Assembly: GCF_002836475.1 (NCBI RefSeq)
Contig: NZ_PJBJ01000022.1
Coordinates: forward strand, 1 to 64,000
DNA length: 64,000 nt
Direction: 5' to 3'
Source: Flavobacterium sp. ALD4
Lineage (GTDB): Bacteria > Bacteroidota > Bacteroidia > Flavobacteriales > Flavobacteriaceae
Positions 25,970 to 37,017 of this stretch are shown here, piece by piece (within the stretch, counting starts at the first letter, position 1; every line of letters starts with the position of its first letter). The translations under genes were made by a program, and so were the position numbers. Under the pieces are notes generated by a model. The model was given only the letters and a program-made list of their open reading frames with translations. It searched no databases and was not told the origin of the DNA.

Positions 25970-26267
25970 CTTAATAAAGTATAAGTAATACGTTATTAAA
26001 CAGACTTGTGTCTATTGTTGGATTTTTTGATTGTATTTTTTTTGTAAGTATTCTGTTTTTAAATAATTAGATTCTTTATTTTTAGATTGATTTGCGTTGA
26101 ATTATACAGTAATTTCTTAGGTTATATAAAAACAGTGTAGCCTGCATTCAAAGTCTTGTATCATGTCAGTTTGCCTGTTTTCTTCACTTTTTCACACTTA
26201 ATAGCTGTACCGGAAAAATATATTGCAATTTTTCAAAATTCAATTTTTCAATCCCGAATATAAAAAG
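25970..26267. other. AT-rich divergent intergenic region
   Basis: About 300 bp between the lipoprotein promoter and the guaA promoter. No ORF or purine-riboswitch-like fold was recognised. Confidence 0.45.
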
Positions 26268-26275
26268 TATTTTTG
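26268..26275 (+). promoter_or_regulatory. Bacteroidota -7 element of guaA
   Basis: TATTTTTG ends only 3 bp before the guaA ATG, implying a leaderless or nearly leaderless mRNA. Confidence 0.6.
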
Positions 26276-26278
26276 CGC

Positions 26279-27808
26279 ATGCAACACAACGTACTTATTT
26301 TAGATTTCGGATCGCAATATACACAGCTTATTGCGCGTAGAGTTCGCGAATTAAATATATTCTGCGAAATTTTCCCATACAATCATTTCCCGAGTGATTT
26401 ATCAAGTTATAAAGCCGTAATTCTTGGAGGAAGCCCCTTTTCTGTTAGAGGAGAAGATGCGCCGCATCCAGATTTATCCCAAATTAGAGGCAAATTGCCT
26501 ATGCTCGCCGTATGTTATGGAGCACAATACTTAGCTCATTTTAGTGGTGGGGAAGTAGCGGCTTCAAATACGAGAGAATATGGTCGAGCTAACTTATCTT
26601 ATATTAAAGAGAATGAAGTTTTCTTTGAAGGTGTTTCAGAGAATAGCCAAGTTTGGATGAGTCATAGCGACAGCATAAAAGCCTTACCAACAAATGGTGT
26701 AAAGCTTGCCAGTACCCATGATGTCGAATTTGCAGCTTACAAAATTGAGGGCGAAACAACATATGCTATTCAGTACCATCCAGAAGTTTTTCACTCTACT
26801 GACGGGTCAAAAATGCTGGAAAATTTCTTGGTAAAAATTGCTGAGGTTCCTCAAAATTTCACTCCAAATGCTTTCGTAGAAGATATGGTTGCTGAACTGA
26901 AAGAGAAATTGCAGGATGATAAGGTAGTTCTTGGACTTTCTGGTGGAGTAGATTCTACTGTGGCAGCGGTTTTATTACACCAAGCTATCGGTAAAAATCT
27001 ATACTGCGTTTTTGTTAATAATGGTTTACTTCGTAAAAACGAATACCAAAGTGTACTGGATCAATACAAAGGAATGGGTTTAAACGTTAAAGGAGTAGAT
27101 GCGGGGGATCGCTTCTTGTCAGAACTTGCCGGCGTAAGTGATCCTGAAACAAAACGTAAAATTATCGGTAGAGTATTTATAGAGGTTTTTGATGATGAAT
27201 CTCATTTAATTGAAGACGTAAAATGGTTGGCACAAGGAACAATATATCCTGATGTAATTGAATCGGTTTCTGTAAAAGGACCTTCAGCTACAATAAAATC
27301 ACATCATAATGTAGGTGGTTTACCTGATTATATGAAATTGAAAATTGTAGAGCCACTTCGTATGCTTTTTAAAGATGAAGTTCGTAGAGTAGGGGCTTCA
27401 TTAGGAATTGATGCTGAATTATTAGGAAGACATCCTTTTCCGGGACCTGGATTGTCCATTAGAATCTTAGGAGATATCACACCAGAAAAAGTTAGTATTT
27501 TACAAGATGTAGATGCTGTTTTTATCGATGGATTAAAATCTTGGGGATTGTACGACAAAGTATGGCAAGCCGGAGCAATCCTTCTTCCTGTAAATAGTGT
27601 AGGGGTAATGGGTGATGAGCGTACTTATGAAAAAGTAGTTGCGCTACGTGCTGTAGAATCTACCGATGGTATGACTGCAGACTGGGTACATTTACCATAT
27701 GATTTCTTAATGAAAGTGTCAAATGATATTATCAATAAAGTAAAAGGAGTTAATAGGGTGGTATATGACATTAGTTCAAAACCGCCTGCAACAATTGAAT
27801 GGGAATAG
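26279..27808 (+). CDS. guaA: GMP synthase (glutamine-hydrolysing)
   Basis: A 509-residue two-domain enzyme that converts XMP, glutamine and ATP to GMP. The class I glutamine amidotransferase domain (1 to about 190) has catalytic C79 (AVCYGAQ) and the His-Glu pair in YHPEVFHS near 167-171. The ATP pyrophosphatase domain follows, with [10 protein letters not shown] near 218. The dimerisation domain ends with KPPATIEWE. The start is ATG 26279, since the slightly longer frame begins at a TTG that is part of the promoter. A TAnnTTTG element ends 3 bp upstream. A terminator follows, so it is monocistronic. Confidence 0.97.
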   Translation: MQHNVLILDFGSQYTQLIARRVRELNIFCEIFPYNHFPSDLSSYKAVILGGSPFSVRGEDAPHPDLSQIRGKLPMLAVCYGAQYLAHFSGGEVAASNTREYGRANLSYIKENEVFFEGVSENSQVWMSHSDSIKALPTNGVKLASTHDVEFAAYKIEGETTYAIQYHPEVFHSTDGSKMLENFLVKIAEVPQNFTPNAFVEDMVAELKEKLQDDKVVLGLSGGVDSTVAAVLLHQAIGKNLYCVFVNNGLLRKNEYQSVLDQYKGMGLNVKGVDAGDRFLSELAGVSDPETKRKIIGRVFIEVFDDESHLIEDVKWLAQGTIYPDVIESVSVKGPSATIKSHHNVGGLPDYMKLKIVEPLRMLFKDEVRRVGASLGIDAELLGRHPFPGPGLSIRILGDITPEKVSILQDVDAVFIDGLKSWGLYDKVWQAGAILLPVNSVGVMGDERTYEKVVALRAVESTDGMTADWVHLPYDFLMKVSNDIINKVKGVNRVVYDISSKPPATIEWE

Positions 27809-27863
27809 GGTATAATTTTTTTTATTCCTTGTTGCGAATAATTGTTTTTAATATTCGTTAGAT

Positions 27864-27906
27864 AAACGGTACCAATTTTTTTTAATTAAAATTTGGTACC
27901 GTTTTT
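27864..27906 (+). terminator. Rho-independent terminator of guaA
   Basis: AAACGGTACCAA pairs with TTGGTACCGTTT across an A/T-rich loop and is followed by T residues. The next promoter begins 2 bp later. Confidence 0.82.
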
Positions 27907-27908
27907 GT

Positions 27909-27916
27909 TATCTTTG
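27909..27916 (+). promoter_or_regulatory. Bacteroidota -7 element for LysM protein gene
   Basis: TATCTTTG is 23 bp upstream of the ATG, squeezed directly behind the guaA terminator. Confidence 0.6.
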
Positions 27917-27939
27917 AACCAATAATTTATACACATACT

Positions 27940-29922
27940 ATGATGAAGTATTTTTTTGCAATTTACATTACCCTTTTCCTATTTACCTCAAACGTTTTTT
28001 CACAGGAAAAAATAATAACACATAAAGTAGAGAAGGGAGAAACAATCAATCAAATAGCACAAAAGTATACCGTTACCCCTTACGATATTTATCAATTAAA
28101 CCCTGATGTACAAAGAGGGCTTAAGCCAAATAGTATTTTACTGATCCCAAATAAAGCAGGTGCGAAAATTCCAAGTACACAGACTGAAACAAATGGGCAG
28201 TCGCAATCTCATGTAGTGATTGCAAAAGAAACTTTGTACGGACTCGAAAAGGAATACGGGGTTTCTGATGAAGATTTGAAAAGAGCTAATCCGTTTCTTG
28301 AAGAAGAAGGATTGCAAATTGGACAGATTATCACTATCCCGTCAAAAAATGTACCGAAAGATGTCCCGAAAAATACGGTTGTACACCAAGATAAAATCAT
28401 TTTTCATGATGTACTTGAAAAGGAAACTAAATATTCTATTGCTAAAAAACATGGAATTTCTATTCAGGAATTAGAAAAACGCAATCCAGCAGTGGTTAGT
28501 AGTTTACCCATTGGATTCAGATTGATAATTAAGGGTACGGATCTAAAAGCAGAAAAAGTAGTAGAAAAAGTAACAGGAAGCACAACTAATAAAGCAGAGG
28601 TAAAAGACGAAAAGGAGAAACAAAACCTTAAAACGGCCATTGCGGTGGTTGATTATGTTTCTTATGAAGTAAAACCTAAAGAAACGCTATACAGTCTGTC
28701 AAAAATGTTTGACACGACACAAGAAGAGATTATCACGCTTAATCCGGAGCTTAATAGCGGAGTTGAAATTGGGATGGTGTTGAGAATTCCTTCTAAAACT
28801 CCGGTTTCAATTGAAGATAAAAAAGAATATAAGTCTTTGTCTAAAAAAATCACCTACGGATCCCGTAAAAGAATTGCGTTACTTTTACCTTTTAATATAG
28901 CTGCTGTTGAAGGGGATACCATAAATTCTACTTTTGCCCGTTTGAAAAAAGATAAGTTTTTAAATATGACTTTAGATTTTTATGCGGGAGCTTTAATAGC
29001 TATTGATTCAGCTAGAACTTTAGGTTTTCCTATCGATGTCGAAATTTATGACTCCCGTGAAACTAAAAACAGTTCTGATGTCGCTGCGATAATTCAAAAT
29101 AAAAATCTTGAAAATGCCAACGCCATAATTGGCCCGTTTTATCAAAGTAATGCAGAAATAGCTGCACGGCTACTGAGTGTGAATAATGTGCCTGTTATTT
29201 CTCCATTATCGAAAGATATCGGAAATCCTTACGCTAACTTATACCAAACCATACCTACAAACGAAGCGATTAAAAATGCTATGTTCGACTATATGCGATC
29301 AAAGAGTGGCAATATCATAGCTGTAGTGGACAAGAAGAAAGAGTCTATTGTACAATACATAAAACAAGGCCAAAAGGATGTGCGGTTTGTGGCTTTCAAG
29401 GAAAATGGAAGTTTGTCAGCGGAAAGTCTGAAAAGCATGTTGGTGAAAGATAGAATAAATTATGTAGTAATGGAAACTGGGAATACCTGGATGATAAAAA
29501 CCACTATGGAGACTATGTTGAGCTCTATGCCAGTTTATCAAGTACAGTTAGTGATTTTAGAGCCGAATGAAACGTTGGACACAGATGAAATTAAATTTTT
29601 GAATCTTGCGAAATTAAAATTGATGTATCCTTCGGTTACCAGTGATTACGTCTCTCCTGAAGAAGCGATTTTTGAAAAAAAATATAGAAAAACAAATAAT
29701 GTTTTTCCTAGTGATTATGCTACACGTGGTTTTGACATGACTTTTGATACGATGATGCGATTGGTGCAAAATAAAAGTTTTGAAGAAACGGTGAATTCAG
29801 CAGCAACAAAACAGGTAGAAAATAAATTTGAATACTATAAAAAACAAGATGGCGGGTACACAAACAAAGGCGTTTTTATAATGTATTACGATACGGATTT
29901 GATCATCAAAGAAGCGAACTAA
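27940..29922 (+). CDS. LysM repeat protein with periplasmic-binding-like domain
   Basis: A 660-residue exported protein (signal peptide ending near NVFSQ). Four LysM modules lie at about 26-70, 92-137, 150-195 and 243-288, each with a KGET/KETLYSL start and an N-P end. They bind peptidoglycan glycan strands. From about 315 to the end is a type 1 periplasmic-binding-protein fold (RIALLLPFN, FYAGALIAIDSA, NAIIGPFYQSNAEIAARLL, NNVPVISPLS). The layout recalls LpoA-like regulators of peptidoglycan synthases, but with LysM anchors; that function is inferred. The gene follows guaA, separated by a terminator. Confidence 0.88.
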   Translation: MMKYFFAIYITLFLFTSNVFSQEKIITHKVEKGETINQIAQKYTVTPYDIYQLNPDVQRGLKPNSILLIPNKAGAKIPSTQTETNGQSQSHVVIAKETLYGLEKEYGVSDEDLKRANPFLEEEGLQIGQIITIPSKNVPKDVPKNTVVHQDKIIFHDVLEKETKYSIAKKHGISIQELEKRNPAVVSSLPIGFRLIIKGTDLKAEKVVEKVTGSTTNKAEVKDEKEKQNLKTAIAVVDYVSYEVKPKETLYSLSKMFDTTQEEIITLNPELNSGVEIGMVLRIPSKTPVSIEDKKEYKSLSKKITYGSRKRIALLLPFNIAAVEGDTINSTFARLKKDKFLNMTLDFYAGALIAIDSARTLGFPIDVEIYDSRETKNSSDVAAIIQNKNLENANAIIGPFYQSNAEIAARLLSVNNVPVISPLSKDIGNPYANLYQTIPTNEAIKNAMFDYMRSKSGNIIAVVDKKKESIVQYIKQGQKDVRFVAFKENGSLSAESLKSMLVKDRINYVVMETGNTWMIKTTMETMLSSMPVYQVQLVILEPNETLDTDEIKFLNLAKLKLMYPSVTSDYVSPEEAIFEKKYRKTNNVFPSDYATRGFDMTFDTMMRLVQNKSFEETVNSAATKQVENKFEYYKKQDGGYTNKGVFIMYYDTDLIIKEAN

Positions 29923-30244
29923 TTACCTCAAGGCTAAACTGATTAAGAGGTTTAATAACGTCATCGTTACAGTTGTATCAGGATCTAATTATTTTGAATG
30001 CTCCAGTGAAAAAAACAGCGAAGACTTGTCCTGTTTTGTTAAGTTTAAACACTGAAATCGAAAAAGAATTATTATAACTGGAAATAAATTAAATAATAGA
30101 GAGTTTAGAAATGGGCGGTTAGAATGAAAAACTAAGTAGAACTGTTTTTTTTTCTTGACGAATTTAGGATGTTATTTATTCTTTATTACATTATCTAACC
30201 TCTAATCTCACACCTCTCACCTCTCACCTCTCACTTCTTTCTTA
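29923..30244. other. Intergenic region with short CTCACCT repeats
   Basis: About 320 bp without an ORF. The last 45 bp before the DUF3820 gene (about 30196-30240) are a strand-biased pyrimidine tract containing tandem ctcacct units. Nothing else was recognised. Confidence 0.5.
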
Positions 30245-30478
30245 ATGGATAAAAATCAACAACAACTTATAAAACTTGCCCACACTAAAATGCCTTTTGG
30301 TAAGTACGAAGGGAAATTCTTAATTGATTTGCCGGAATACTATGTGGTATGGTATAATAACAAAGGGTTTCCAAAGGGAGAATTAGGCGACCAGTTAAAA
30401 CTTATATATGAGTTAAAATTGAATGGACTGGAAGAATTGATATGGAATATCAAAAAAAGATATCCTAAACCTCACTAA
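30245..30478 (+). CDS. DUF3820 family protein
   Basis: A 77-residue protein of the DUF3820 family, sometimes called putative quorum-sensing-regulated virulence factor. The hallmark MPFGKYEGKFLIDLPEYYV.W segment is near residues 18-37, followed by KGFPKGELGDQLKLIYELKLNGL. It has no signal peptide. The molecular role is unknown. The stem of its terminator overlaps the last codons (residues PKPH and stop). Confidence 0.88.
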   Translation: MDKNQQQLIKLAHTKMPFGKYEGKFLIDLPEYYVVWYNNKGFPKGELGDQLKLIYELKLNGLEELIWNIKKRYPKPH

Positions 30479-30503
30479 TTTAAGATATTAGTGAGGTTTT
30501 TTT
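30468..30503 (+). terminator. Terminator overlapping the DUF3820 stop codon
   Basis: AACCTCACTAAT pairs with ATTAGTGAGGTT and is followed by T7. The 5' arm includes the last codons of the gene. Confidence 0.85.
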
Positions 30504-30584
30504 CTTGAAATGGGTTGTGTTAAGCAATTGTCAATTTTCCGAATTATCTCATTTTCAAATTAGCATATTCTCGATTTATAATCG

Positions 30585-30592
30585 TATTTTTG
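30585..30592 (+). promoter_or_regulatory. Bacteroidota -7 element of pyrG
   Basis: TATTTTTG, 39 bp upstream of the pyrG ATG. Confidence 0.6.
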
Positions 30593-30604
30593 CCAAGTTT
30601 TTGA

Positions 30605-32245
<1,641 letters not shown>

Positions 32246-32330
32246 TTTCAGTATATCAAAAAGATAATGAAATCTAATTTTTGTTTGTCGGAAAGCGATA
32301 AACAATGAAACATAAATAATTTTTAGTATA

Positions 32331-34235
32331 ATGGAACAGAAGAAATTTGACCCGAATTCGATAATTGGCTTTGTATTGATTTTTGGGATATTGCTGTGGA
32401 TAATGTATCAAAACCAACCAGATCCGGTAGTAATTGCAGCCGAGAAAGCGCAAAAGGAAATGGTGGTTCAGGAAGCGAAAGCGAAAGAATTGAATGACAA
32501 AGTGGTTGCTGAAGCCACAGTTGCTGTTGCCACCACTGGAGATTCTACACAATTAGCGCAATTGACTCAAAAACTTGGAGATTTTGCTTATTCCGCTACA
32601 TTACCATCTGCTAAAGAAGGCTTTACGACTATCGAAAATAAATTAGTTAAATTAAAAATTGCTAATAAAGGGGGGTATATTGTTGAAGCTACATTAAAAG
32701 ATTTCCAAAGATTTAAAAAAGGATCTGGAGAATTAGTAAAGTTGATTAGAGATAGCAATGCTATGTTGAATGTACAGTTGCTTACAAGCGACAACCGTAC
32801 TTTAAATACGAAAGATTTATTTTTTGAACCTAATTTAACAAAAGCAGGTTCTGATGAGGTGCTTACCATGCGATTAAAAGCGGGTGCAAACGAGTATTTA
32901 GAATATAAGTATGTTTTGAAGGCAGATGATTATATGCTTGATTTTGATATTCATTCTCAAGGTTTAAATAAGGTTTTAAATTCATCAAAACCATTAAATC
33001 TTGAATGGAATTTAAAAACGTACACTAACGAGAAGAGTACGAGCTATGAAAATCGTTATTCTGAGCTTTATTACGAGCATGAGGATGGGAAAAGTAATTA
33101 TTTAGGGCTTGGGCAGGACGAGGCTGACATTGTTAACGACGTATCTTATATTGCTTATAAGCAACACTTTTTTGCTTCCATTTTATTGACAGACGTACCA
33201 TTCGCAAAAGCGGAAATATTTTCAAACAATTTAGTTAAGGATGAGGCAACGGATACGATTTTTACAAAACAATTTAAAGCGGTTATTCCTTTAGCATTCA
33301 AAAACGGGGAGATTGATCAAAAAATGAATTGGTATTACGGTCCAACGGATTACGCCTTGTTGAAAACGTATGACAAGAACTTAGAAGATATCGTTGCTTT
33401 AGGTTGGGGTATTTTTGGATGGATAAACCGTCATGCGTTTATACCTATGTATGGTTTTTTAAGTTCGTTTATTCAACATGGTTGGGCTATTATATTGTTT
33501 ACTGTATTAATTAAATTAGCGATGTCTCCTATTACTTATAAATCATTTTTGTCACAAGCAAAAATGAAAGTATTGAGACCGGAAATTAATGAGTTAGGTG
33601 AAAAGTTCAAAAAGGATGCGATGAAAAAGCAACAGGAAACAATGAAGCTTTATAATAAAGCGGGCGTGAATCCTATGGCAGGTTGTATACCGGGACTAAT
33701 GCAGGCCCCTATTTTTTATGCTTTATTTCAATTCTTTCCTTCTGCAATAGGTTTGAGACAAAAAGGATTCCTTTGGGCAGATGATTTATCTTCATTTGAC
33801 TCCATTTACGAGTTACCGTTTCATGTTCCGTTATACGGGAGTCATATTAGTTTATTTCCTATTCTGGCCTCAATTGCTATTTTCTTTTATATGAAAATGA
33901 CGACAGGAGATCAACAAATGGCTGCTCCTACGCAGGAAGGGATGCCAGATATGGCAAAAATGATGAAAATAATGATTTATGTTTCACCATTGATGATGTT
34001 GTTTTTCTTTAATAGTTACGCTTCTGGATTGAGTTTGTATTATTTTATATCTAATACAATTACAATTGGAATTATGCTTGTCATTAAAAATTATATTATT
34101 GACAGTGATAAGATCCATGCTCAAATTCAAGAGAATAAGAAAAAAGAGCCTAAGAAACAAGGTAAATTCCAACGTAAACTTCAAGAAGTTATGGAACAAG
34201 CTGAGGCTCAAAAAGCGAAAGATAAAAAGAAATAG
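32331..34235 (+). CDS. yidC: Membrane protein insertase YidC
   Basis: A 634-residue Oxa1/YidC insertase that integrates proteins into the inner membrane with or without the Sec translocon. It has an N-terminal membrane anchor (about 9-22) and a large periplasmic beta domain (about 85-345). The core of membrane segments follows, from HGWAIILFTVLIKLAMSPITYKSFLSQAKMK onward, with NPMAGCIPGLMQAPIFYALFQF. The C-terminal tail is Lys-rich (KKEPKKQGKFQRK) and fits ribosome contact. Part of its 3' end (from about 34089) is duplicated immediately downstream, where it has decayed. Confidence 0.97.
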   Translation: MEQKKFDPNSIIGFVLIFGILLWIMYQNQPDPVVIAAEKAQKEMVVQEAKAKELNDKVVAEATVAVATTGDSTQLAQLTQKLGDFAYSATLPSAKEGFTTIENKLVKLKIANKGGYIVEATLKDFQRFKKGSGELVKLIRDSNAMLNVQLLTSDNRTLNTKDLFFEPNLTKAGSDEVLTMRLKAGANEYLEYKYVLKADDYMLDFDIHSQGLNKVLNSSKPLNLEWNLKTYTNEKSTSYENRYSELYYEHEDGKSNYLGLGQDEADIVNDVSYIAYKQHFFASILLTDVPFAKAEIFSNNLVKDEATDTIFTKQFKAVIPLAFKNGEIDQKMNWYYGPTDYALLKTYDKNLEDIVALGWGIFGWINRHAFIPMYGFLSSFIQHGWAIILFTVLIKLAMSPITYKSFLSQAKMKVLRPEINELGEKFKKDAMKKQQETMKLYNKAGVNPMAGCIPGLMQAPIFYALFQFFPSAIGLRQKGFLWADDLSSFDSIYELPFHVPLYGSHISLFPILASIAIFFYMKMTTGDQQMAAPTQEGMPDMAKMMKIMIYVSPLMMLFFFNSYASGLSLYYFISNTITIGIMLVIKNYIIDSDKIHAQIQENKKKEPKKQGKFQRKLQEVMEQAEAQKAKDKKK

Positions 34236-34253
34236 TAATTGCTACTTCATAAA

Positions 34254-34284
34254 AAAAAAGCTCCCAATTTGGGGGCTTTTTTTG
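34254..34284 (+). terminator. Terminator of yidC
   Basis: AAAAAGCTCCC pairs with a GGGGGCTTTTT arm over an AATT-containing loop, then T residues. A diverged copy is at 34751-34781. Confidence 0.83.
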
Positions 34285-34308
34285 TTTTTAGTAAATTACG
34301 TTTTTTAA

Positions 34309-34588
34309 AAAGTTGGTAGTGCGACTTTGCCCAGAACAGGAATGACTCCATTGAAATATTGTACACGAGTTGCAGTTATTGTTGCTTTTCTGGTTTTTTT
34401 ATTTGCAATTTTGGTTCGCCTTATCAATAGAATTTTAAAGTTTTGGGTAGTTTGTAGCGTAGCGACGATTTGACCCTTTGTTAAATTATATGGGAGAATA
34501 TCTTTTGGCGCCAGGTGGTGTTGTAAAACTTTTGTGGGATTGTCGTTAGAAATACTTTCGATTGCTGTAGAGGTTGACTTTGTATTAG
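34309..34588 (-). pseudogene. Remnant of fasciclin-domain gene 3' end
   Basis: It aligns base by base with about 34802-35088, the C-terminal part of the intact fasciclin gene: gaatgactccatt, gttgcagt.at.gttgct and gtttgtagcgtag are shared. Many substitutions and stops prevent translation. It is the redundant half of a tandem duplication. Confidence 0.82.
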
Positions 34589-34735
34589 AATTATACTATT
34601 GAGGGTTATGTTATTAGACTAAAATTCAAAAGAGCAAGTAATAAGAGTCACAGTAACAAGGTCAACTCCAACGTAAATTTCAAAAAGTTATGGAATAGTA
34701 TGAGACTCAGAAAAGCAAATCATTAAAAGAAATAA
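34589..34735 (+). pseudogene. Remnant of yidC 3' end
   Basis: Shares ccaacgtaaa.ttcaa.aagttatggaa, ctcagaaaagc-like and the post-stop ctgcttcat blocks with 34089-34240, but it is frame-broken. Its copy of the terminator follows. Confidence 0.82.
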
Positions 34736-34750
34736 CTGTTTCTGCTTCAT

Positions 34751-34781
34751 AAAAAAAAGCTCCCATAACTGGGAGCTTTTC
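34751..34781. terminator. Duplicated terminator next to fasciclin gene
   Basis: AAAAGCTCCCA pairs with TGGGAGCTTTT, a copy of the yidC terminator. It now lies downstream of the minus-strand fasciclin gene and, with A and T tracts on both sides, may terminate it. Confidence 0.75.
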
Positions 34782-34801
34782 TGTTTTTAATAAATTATTT
34801 T

Positions 34802-35773
34802 TTAAAAAGTAGGTAGTAGTACTTTGTCTAGAACATGAATGACTCCATTAGAACATTGTACATCAGTTGCAGTGATAGTTGCTATTCTAGCATTTGCATC
34901 TTCAATCTTGGGAACCCCTGTCAATAGAACTTTAAAGGTTTGAGGAGTTTGTAGCGTAGGAACAACTTGACCTTCTGTTAAACTTGCAGCTAGAATATTT
35001 CCGGAGACCACATGGTATTGTAAGACCTTTGTCAAATTAGCGGCAGAAACGCTCTCGATTCCTCCAGGTGCTAACTCCGTATTTAAAGCAGTAAAAGCAT
35101 CGTTAGTCGGAGCAAATACGGTAAAAAATGGTTTTTCTCCTGATAAAATGGTTACAAAATCCGGTTGACCTTCTCCTGTTAAAGCACCAACTAAAGAAGT
35201 GAAATTAGGATTGGCAGTAGCATGAGTTACAATAGTTGGTAAACCTATAACGTTATCGACTAGATGTATAACACCATTAGAAGCCATGATGTCAGCATTT
35301 GTAACTGTTGCAACACCATTAAGCATTACCTTACCCCCAGCTGTGTTTACAAACATACTTAAGGGGTTTGCGGTCGAAGCGCTTCCTTTGGCCAAAGTTT
35401 TGATGTAAGTAGTTGTTAAGTCGGTAGATTTTACAGAACCGCTAACAACGTGGTTCAGTAAAATTTGCATTAAAGCAGCTTTTGGAACATCATCTAAGGA
35501 GGGGTATCCTTCTGATGAAAGGAAAGCTGTAAATGCTGCATTGGTCGGTGCGAATACAGTAAACGGTCCGCTTCCTTGTAAAGTAACTGCCAGCTCGGCT
35601 TTTGTCAATGCTTGAACCAAAATACTCAAGTCAGCTGTTTTTAATGCGATTCCTGTGATCGTATTGTCTACAGGAGGAGCAGTAGTGTTATTGTCATCAT
35701 CACTACAGGAGGTTGCAAAGATAAATAAAATGACAAGCAAAGTAAAAATTTTCGTTTTCAATAATGTTTTCAT
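34802..35773 (-). CDS. Lipoprotein with two fasciclin (FAS1) domains
   Basis: A 323-residue lipoprotein (FATSCSDDDN, Cys near 23, followed by acidic residues typical of surface-exposed Bacteroidota lipoproteins). Two FAS1 domains follow, at about 38-178 and 180-322. Each has the FTVFAPTNxAFxAL motif, a YHVVSG-type block and a closing NGVIHxxDxVxxPT segment. FAS1 domains mediate adhesion to matrix or polysaccharide. The last 290 bp of the gene are duplicated downstream as a dead copy. Substrate unknown. Confidence 0.92.
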   Translation of the reverse strand: MKTLLKTKIFTLLVILFIFATSCSDDDNNTTAPPVDNTITGIALKTADLSILVQALTKAELAVTLQGSGPFTVFAPTNAAFTAFLSSEGYPSLDDVPKAALMQILLNHVVSGSVKSTDLTTTYIKTLAKGSASTANPLSMFVNTAGGKVMLNGVATVTNADIMASNGVIHLVDNVIGLPTIVTHATANPNFTSLVGALTGEGQPDFVTILSGEKPFFTVFAPTNDAFTALNTELAPGGIESVSAANLTKVLQYHVVSGNILAASLTEGQVVPTLQTPQTFKVLLTGVPKIEDANARIATITATDVQCSNGVIHVLDKVLLPTF

Positions 35774-36190
35774 GATTTTTATGTTTAATTGTTTTTTCTA
35801 AATTAGGTAAATTTTTAAAGTTTTTGTTAAATTTTTATTTAAAAATAATAAACAAAACATAAATTTATGATTTTTTTTTAAAATGTTTATCTTTCATAGA
35901 TTAGGGTAATTGACTTATTAGTACGTTGATAATCAGTTATATATGTTTTGTTGTTAATTTTTTTATTTATCAAATGTGAAACAAATGTTAAAGCTGTTTT
36001 AGTAGGATTTCTTCTAGTGTCATCAAAGTTTTCTTTTTTAGTGCATATGTCATTTGATCATAAAAATGAGAAGTAGTGGGATGAAAACAGCTTGATGAAT
36101 AGTTGGATTTATTCAAATGTTATTTAGGGGTTTTAATAAGGATTGAGAAATAATAAAATAAATAGTAAAATCGTTTACAGATAAAAGCGG
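35774..36190. other. AT-rich divergent intergenic region
   Basis: About 420 bp, very AT-rich, between the divergent fasciclin and MORN-repeat genes. It must contain the fasciclin promoter, but no exact TAnnTTTG match was found on that strand. I see no ORF. Confidence 0.45.
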
Positions 36191-36198
36191 TAATTTTG
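36191..36198 (+). promoter_or_regulatory. Bacteroidota -7 element
   Basis: TAATTTTG, 33 bp upstream of the chosen ATG (36232) and overlapping the longer possible frame, which supports the shorter start. Confidence 0.58.
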
Positions 36199-36231
36199 TT
36201 TCATAATAATAGCCTTAAATTATACAATACA

Positions 36232-36942
36232 ATGAAAGATTATAAATTTTGTTTCCTTCTATTTTTAATGTTCTCGTGTCATATCATAATCGCTCAGACA
36301 GGTTATAATAAGAGTGATGAAAAAGGTAAAAAAAATGGAGTTTGGAGAGGGTTTTACCAAGATTCCAAAAGACCCAGGTATGAGGGAACTTTCGAACATG
36401 GAAAAGAAGTTGGAGTTTTCAATTTTTATGATGACACGAAGGCAAAATCGATAATAGCGACCAGAGAGTTTAATTCCACAGACAACTCAGCCTATACTGT
36501 TTTTTATGATCAGGCAAAAAACAAGGTAAGCGAGGGGAAGGTAAGTAATAAGTTGTTTGACGGGCAATGGAAGTATTATCATCAGGCTTCGAAAACCGTT
36601 ATGACTGTCGAAAATTACAAGAATGGGAAGTTAGAAGGTGTGCGGTCTGTTTATTACCCCAGCGGTAAAATTGCTGAAGAAACCAATTATAGGAACAATG
36701 TAAAAGAAGGTGTCTATAAAAGTTTTTCCGATAACGGAACTGTACTAGAAGAATCGACTTATAAGGATAACGAATATAATGGACCAGCCGCTTTTAAAGA
36801 TCCGCAAGGCAACGTAGTTTCAAAGGGAGAGTTTTTACACGGGAAGAAATCGGGGATTTGGCAATTTTTCGCGATTGGAAAACCAGTCGAAGAAATTAAC
36901 ATGAGTACTTCCGGAAATGCATTGAAATTCAAGGGCAATTAA
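36232..36942 (+). CDS. Exported MORN-repeat protein
   Basis: A 236-residue protein with a signal peptide (SCHIIIAQ) and a series of MORN-type repeats. These are G-x-W/Y-x-x-Y/F units such as KKNGVWRGFYQDSKRPRYEG, GKLEGVRSVYYPSGKIAEE, NVKEGVYKSFSDNGTVLEE and GKKSGIWQFF. Such arrays form beta-hairpin sheets; relatives include YwqK-type proteins, though those are cytosolic antitoxins. Here the export signal argues for a periplasmic or outer-membrane role. A Cys in the signal (FSCH) is not in good lipobox context. No toxin gene is adjacent. Function unknown. Confidence 0.82.
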   Translation: MKDYKFCFLLFLMFSCHIIIAQTGYNKSDEKGKKNGVWRGFYQDSKRPRYEGTFEHGKEVGVFNFYDDTKAKSIIATREFNSTDNSAYTVFYDQAKNKVSEGKVSNKLFDGQWKYYHQASKTVMTVENYKNGKLEGVRSVYYPSGKIAEETNYRNNVKEGVYKSFSDNGTVLEESTYKDNEYNGPAAFKDPQGNVVSKGEFLHGKKSGIWQFFAIGKPVEEINMSTSGNALKFKGN

Positions 36943-36978
36943 GTGTATCCCTGAACAGTTCTTGTGATAAAAACATTG

Positions 36979-36986
36979 TAACTTTG
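36979..36986 (+). promoter_or_regulatory. Bacteroidota -7 element of mnmA
   Basis: TAACTTTG, 31 bp upstream of the mnmA ATG. Confidence 0.6.
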
Positions 36987-37017
36987 CAGTCTTGTAAAAA
37001 TTAATAAAGAGAATAAA

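Larger units (their letters stand above)
34089..34588. repeat. Tandem duplication unit 1 (yidC 3' end to fasciclin remnant)
   Basis: This 500-bp unit holds the intact yidC 3' end, its terminator and a decayed fasciclin 3' end. It is followed without a gap by a diverged copy at about 34589-35088. The start AATTATATTATTGA matches AATTATACTATTGA at 34589. Confidence 0.82.
34589..35088. repeat. Tandem duplication unit 2
   Basis: Second copy of the 500-bp unit at 34089-34588. Here the fasciclin end is the intact one and the yidC end is decayed. The right boundary is approximate. Confidence 0.78.

Noticed and set aside
36232..36942. MORN-repeat gene as a YwqK-type antitoxin
   Set aside because: The protein has an export signal and no toxin gene is adjacent, so a toxin-antitoxin call is not supported.
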